This document shows, piece by piece, positions 59,297 through 64,000 of a DNA stretch of 64,000 bases. The stretch lies in assembly GCA_002633005.1 (NCBI GenBank), contig NMRA01000368.1, positions 45,160 to 109,159 of the forward strand, given 5' to 3'. The stretch is from Phoronis australis (Eukaryota; Phoronida; Phoronidae). The notes beneath the pieces were generated by a model. It saw only the letters and a list, made by a program, of their open reading frames with translations. It was not told the DNA's origin and did no database searches. Every line of letters starts with the position of its first letter. The stretch's first letter is position 1. The position numbers were made by a program, and so were the translations under genes.

Positions 59297-62200
59297 ATTT
59301 GTTCCTGAGGCAATTTAAGCTGAACAACTGAACTCTAGGTCGCAGTTTCATTCGTGGATCTGCCTAGTTTATTGTGAGGGATGTGCCCGTGTGGGTCCAA
59401 CCACAATTTTCGAAGTACCACAGCTTACCAATACCATTTTTGTTTGTTTCCTTTATTTTTGGTTGTGTTCCTTGTGGGACCCAACAAGTAGTTATCTTGG
59501 TGATCTTTGTTAGAATGTATTGAGTCATAGCATTTTTATTTTATATGCTATTGTCATAAAAGCATGATCAATGAACTTATACTTGGCCTTTTTCAAGGGT
59601 GGATCCAACATTTTACGAAGAAGAGGTTTCTTAAGAGAATTCTATATCACAAGCAATGAGTAAAAAACCAACAATGAAATTTTGTGCCCAGCGATCTATA
59701 GAAATTAAACAAGACAGTGTCTAGTTTTTGTTTGCTGCTTTAGCAGGACTGCCTGAATCCCTCCCATGGGTCCTTCTATATTTTTAGATCACCGTTGGCT
59801 GTGCTAAAATGCACGTTAGCTATTGTGGTTGTGTATTAGTCATAGCAAATTGGGACACGTAGATAATTTTGAAATCAACAGTCAAAAGCTGCGATAACAA
59901 AGGGAATGACACGCTAACTTTCGCAACATATTGAAAGCACGCGTGGATAAATAAGTCAACTGAAAGACGTGCCATCTTGCCCTATTTTTATGGGTGGAAG
60001 CAATGGACATTACATCATTTTTTATTTTTCAAACTACCTGTTCACACATTTCAATGTTAGGTATAGTCTGCAGAACACAAAAGAAAAAATACTAAATCCC
60101 TTGGAATAGGTTAGTGTGACTAGTTGTGGTGAAAGACATTGAACCTTGTTACACAGTGGCTGTGCTAATGCACATGTAATATGTTTTTCTTTACCAGTTA
60201 CCTGTGAAATACCTGAGGCTAACTAAACACACTTTCATTCATAAAGTTACACCTGTCTGTGACCTCTTCACTCCAGGCTTGTCTGACCCCTTTTCATTGT
60301 TTATGTTTTGATTTCCTTATCTACTAGTTAAAGCCTGTGTTTTCTTTTAACATCTTTGGTGTGAATGGACTGTGTTAATTTTACTCTTATGACCACAGCT
60401 TATTGGTTTAATCAAACAGGACAACACCTAATTCCCTCTAGCATGGGGTTCACAAGAGGACCTCGTAGTCCTTTTTAAAATCTAGAAAAAAAATCTTTAT
60501 TGCTCCTTTAAACATTTCGAAGTGGTTCATTTTGTTTTAAACTTGAAATTAAATTTTTCTAATTCCTGAAATTCGTGTAATATTAATATGAAAATGCTGT
60601 AATCTGCAGAGGACTTGCTTGATAGCTGCTGAATAATGTTGGTATTGTTGTTGCGCGCCCCTTGTATTGATGAAAGTGTGATTAAATAGAAATCGCAACA
60701 CTAGAGTGTTGATGTTTTTACACCCTAACATCTGTTTGGGTTAACACCCCCTTCTGCAAATCGCATACCCCTTGATTTTCGACATTTTCACTTTTGAATG
60801 CATACTCCCTTCACTTTTGAATGAAAACCCCCATCTTCATTTTTGAGTGGATGCCCCCCCTCTTCTTCCGAGGAGGGCTTTTTCTATCCACGTTTTTTCA
60901 AAAGCCAAATGCCTTAATTGCAATTTTCCATACCCCAAAACTGGAAATGCACAGTGATGTAACTTTTACTTTAATTTGGGACAACATTTTCTGCTGACAT
61001 TGATCTCTTTTGATGTTTTCAGAGGTTTTACTGCATCACTGCAAATATTCATGTGTTTGCAAAATCTTTTGTTGTGACGGCTGTACCATACGTGTTAAAA
61101 GTAAAATTTCCTGAAATTTTTTGATAAATTTTTCACAAAAAAATTCTACTTAACAACCATGCTGAATCGAAAAGTGGAAAATTTAAAAGTGAAGCCAGTT
61201 TCTTGTGAGAAATTCAAACAAATAAAATTCCATTTGTTGGCCATGTCGTACACTAAATTGAAGAGCGTTTACCACACTATCGGTGGAGAAAAGCCGTGTC
61301 ATCAACCGAACTGTGAATTGACTTGAAACATTCTTTCCAATCTTGGAAAACACTCAACATATTAACTTAAGACTTTCTGTTTCTCTTATAATGGATTGTT
61401 TCTCTTAAATCTTGGCTGTTTTCACTTACTTAGCACACAGTATGGCCTACAAGTGAAATTCTTCTTTGTCATATTTCTTTACAAAAGTATAAAGTAAATA
61501 AATATTAGTCTTCAGCAGCATGGTTTGTACTGTGTAGCTGTCATTAAACAACATTTGGGAAATATGCCATTATTTGTTGTAAAATAATAACTTTTGAAAT
61601 ATGGATAACTGCAATTATGGCAATTATTTTTGCACGAAAAAGTGGAGAATTATCGTAATTGAAAAGATACCTACAGACTGAAATATTGTCACCTTGTTTG
61701 TAAACTACTGACAAACTATGTGAAACCATAGGTGTAAACTTGACTTGCAAAATACTACATGGTATTATTTTCTATACTGTACTTGAACAGGATGCTTGAT
61801 TTGGAATTTCCACAGAGTGGGCGAGCAGTTCATAAAAATTAAGGAGCCCTTACTGATGTCAAGTGCAAACAACTCAATAAACTAATGGAGGGGACTGTTT
61901 AGTCTGAGGCACTTCTTGATTTAGTAATGGATAATGTTGTGTATTTGTCTTGAAATAGTGTTTCCCTTTTTCACATCATCAGGTGGCCTTGCTCTCAGGA
62001 ACAAGAAAATGGAAAATATGAATCCAATTAGGGGGTTCTCCCATTAGGAGGGATTGGTGGGAATTTGTTGCCTGCTTGGAATTTTATTTTTTGTTGTGAT
62101 CTGAGTTTTCGTTTCAGGTAGGTATTTTGCATTCTCGGGTAACATCTTGGGTGAGTAATTTACTCTCTCAGGTACCATTGTGGGTTAGTTCTTTACCCTA

Positions 62201-62506
62201 TCAAGTGTCGCTGGTAGTTGGGTATTTTGATTTAGGTGGGTGGTATGTATTGGTAAATGGAACAGCGAAAGTGACATTTATATTTTGTGGGATGGCGTTG
62301 TTGAACTTGGTACCCGTTTCCAATGTACACCTGTTTGGGTCTCTTTTTAAATCTGGTGGGTCTCTTTGTATGAGAGCCCCCCCAGATCAAGTCAAATATG
62401 GGTGTGAAATAAATATTCATAGAAATATCTCTTGTGATTGGTCTTTGTTTCTCATTCGTGCAAAGGCGATATTTTTATTAGAGTTTTGCCATGGTGCTCC
62501 TAGCAG

Positions 62507-62578
62507 TAACAGTTTAGAATTTCCTAAAGAAAGGGGCGTGCAAGCATTGTTGATTCCCTTGGATCTTCAAACACCAGG
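62507..62578 (+). CDS. Candidate internal exon (72 nt)
   Basis: Bounded by tgctcctagcag and CACCAG|gtgagg. The reading is NSLEFPKERGVQALLIPLDL then QTP and the start of a split codon. Composition is protein-like and the donor is strong, but the acceptor tract is short. It lies inside a longer 157-codon frame (62127-62600) whose first part is a Val/Ser/Leu-rich translation of a repetitive GGGT/CTCAGGTA sequence and is probably not coding. It may belong to the same + strand gene as 57613-57717. Confidence 0.3.
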
Positions 62579-63400
62579 TGAGGCTCCAATCTCCAGATGA
62601 TTTCTGCTTGGATGGCTGGTTTCCATACCTCTCTGCTTCTCTGTGGTTTTAAGAACATTGAAAGGAATTGTTGCGGGCAATGCCACGATTTTTGAACTGG
62701 TGATCCTGCGTGTAAAACTGTAAATCCTGAGTCAACTGTAACAAGACCACTCACTGAAATGCAAACAACATCAGATTTCCTTTTGTGCCGTCCTAAATGC
62801 AAAAACATTTGCTAAATAGGATGCTTTTCATGAAAGACCACATTCAACTTAAATCTAAGTGGACAAAATATTAGCTCAGAAAAACTCCATTTACCAATGG
62901 TTTTTAAATTAGTATTTCCTGCTGTAGGAAGGGAATGGATATGTTTGTTTTTGCAGTTAGGTTTTGGTTGCACCTTTCCTAACATTTCACCTTAGGATTA
63001 TATTTTTCTTAGATCAGGTGCCTGTGTTTCCCATTTGCTCTGACCCTATGGTGAACCCTGTCATCAAACAATTCAACAGTGCTGTCAGCTTTGTTTGGCA
63101 CATGGAAAAGGGATTTCCTGAGAGATTATGGTTACGCTTGATCTGAAGTAGCTGGTACAAAAAGAGCCCTCTCTAAAGTAGAATTGATGACAGATTTATT
63201 AGGGCCATTGTTTCCGGCATGCTACTGGCACTGAACCTTATAGCAAATACCAGAATACCTTTATGTTAAGTTCACATGGTATAAACACAAGTAGTTGTTC
63301 AGTGCCAAATATACTGACATTTTTGTCAGAAAAGAGTGCTGTCTGAGAAGCGGCCATTTTTGACAGCAGTTAGTTTGCTTCCTCACCAAATGCAATGTCT

Positions 63401-64000
63401 GATGTCAAATCTTGTAGTCCGTCAGCACTAAATCGATGACCACAAAACTCCCATTTAGACGTTAACTTTTGGCCCCGCGCCACTGACATGGAGCAAATTA
63501 ACCTGTGTCAAGCAGCCCAGATGATCCGTGTATATTTTTGAAGTGCAAAAGATTAACACAGTCTTCCCTCCGCCTACCTATAGTCCCATTTAGACATCAA
63601 CTTTGGTCCAGCGCAACTGACACGGTGCAAATTGATTGGTGCCAGGCGTCCGTTTACACACACAACTCACTAACTGTGGCAAGACGGAAATTGTAGGCTG
63701 GAGAGTGTATCACACTTGTTTAAGTTTATAAATCATGGGAGTTGAAGAAACAAAGAACCTGTATTGAGGTCGTTACACAAGTGCAGTAGAGATGATTCTT
63801 TCCGCCTTGCCCCAGTTTTGCGTTTAGACACGTACCGTAATCGTTCGGGTTAACGCCCTGGGCGGTTAAATTGGCGAATCCAAAAAATCAGGGGAGGGCG
63901 GTTAACCGAGCAGTGGGCGGTTAAATCGAAAATCCACCTAAAGTAGGGGATGGGCGGTTAACCGAACATGGGCGCTTATTACGACAGACAACCGCCCTGG
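63401..64000. repeat. CpG-normal right end with two repeat pairs
   Basis: CpG density recovers here. A direct repeat pair (63449-63511 and 63584-63646) shares TCCCATTTAGAC, AACTTT, GCGC and ACTGACA-GG-GCAAATT. From 63860 a tandem array has GGGCGGTTAA words with a 55-base unit (63860, 63915) and GGGCGGTTAACCGA at the end of each unit. It runs off the window. No gene is seen. Confidence 0.7.

Larger units (their letters stand above)
43625..63400. other. Long CpG-poor domain, gene body of unknown gene(s)
   Basis: This stretch is strongly CpG-depleted; I saw no CpG from 54,661 to 55,200. TG and CA are frequent. The pattern fits introns of one or more broadly expressed, germline-methylated genes. 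Only short candidate exons were seen (43696-43929 minus, 52421-52504 plus, 56587-56661 minus, 57613-57717 plus, 62507-62578 plus), none matching a known family with confidence. CpG-richer islands at about 46.6-47.1 and 48.15-48.66 kb look like younger insertions. Confidence 0.5.

Noticed and set aside
62127-62506. Upstream part of a 157-codon + strand frame
   Set aside because: It translates a repetitive GGGT/CTCAGGTA-rich stretch; only the last 72 bases have exon-like borders.

Overview
This window is eukaryotic genomic DNA from an invertebrate animal. It has widely spaced exons with GT-AG borders, no operon structure, many short non-autonomous transposons, tRNA-derived repeats, and assembly gaps (one 599-base N run and two single N's). 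The species cannot be named from sequence alone. A clear Wnt10 gene plus mosaic CpG depletion would fit, for example, a hemichordate, echinoderm, amphioxus, mollusc or cnidarian. This is inference.

The one gene identified with confidence is Wnt10 on the + strand. Four coding exons are visible (10188-10459, 18083-18369, 22125-22271, 25386-25727). They are phase-compatible and encode about 348 residues, from just before the first Wnt cysteine to the stop codon. The signal-peptide exon was not found; it lies somewhere upstream of 10188 or outside the window. The introns and flanks (about 1-38,400) are CpG-normal and full of small inverted-repeat elements, including a 1.2-kb TTAA-flanked foldback element around the N gap and an inverted-repeat element with hammerhead-ribozyme-like core motifs.

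From about 38.66 kb the base composition changes sharply. CpG becomes rare and TpG/CpA common, as expected of a germline-methylated transcribed domain in an animal with mosaic methylation. The depletion runs to about 63.4 kb and is broken by a CpG-normal patch at about 42.84-43.64 kb, which looks like an unmethylated promoter. No gene could be identified here, but several short stretches have good splice signals and protein-like reading: a signal-peptide-like exon (38424-38485), a first exon ending ATG|gtaagt (to 43624), a C-terminal transmembrane exon (52421-52504), two internal-exon candidates (57613-57717, 62507-62578) and two minus-strand C-terminus-like stretches (43696-43929, 56587-56661). 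They point on both strands and cannot be joined into one gene from sequence alone.

Most of the window is non-coding. At least ten repeat families are present in one to five copies. Related copies in the two composition domains show CpG kept on the left and lost on the right, which supports the methylation-domain reading. A 478-base direct duplication joined by a single N at 31,371 is probably an assembly artefact. Three sites matching a CTCF-type core lie between Wnt10 and the CpG-poor domain.
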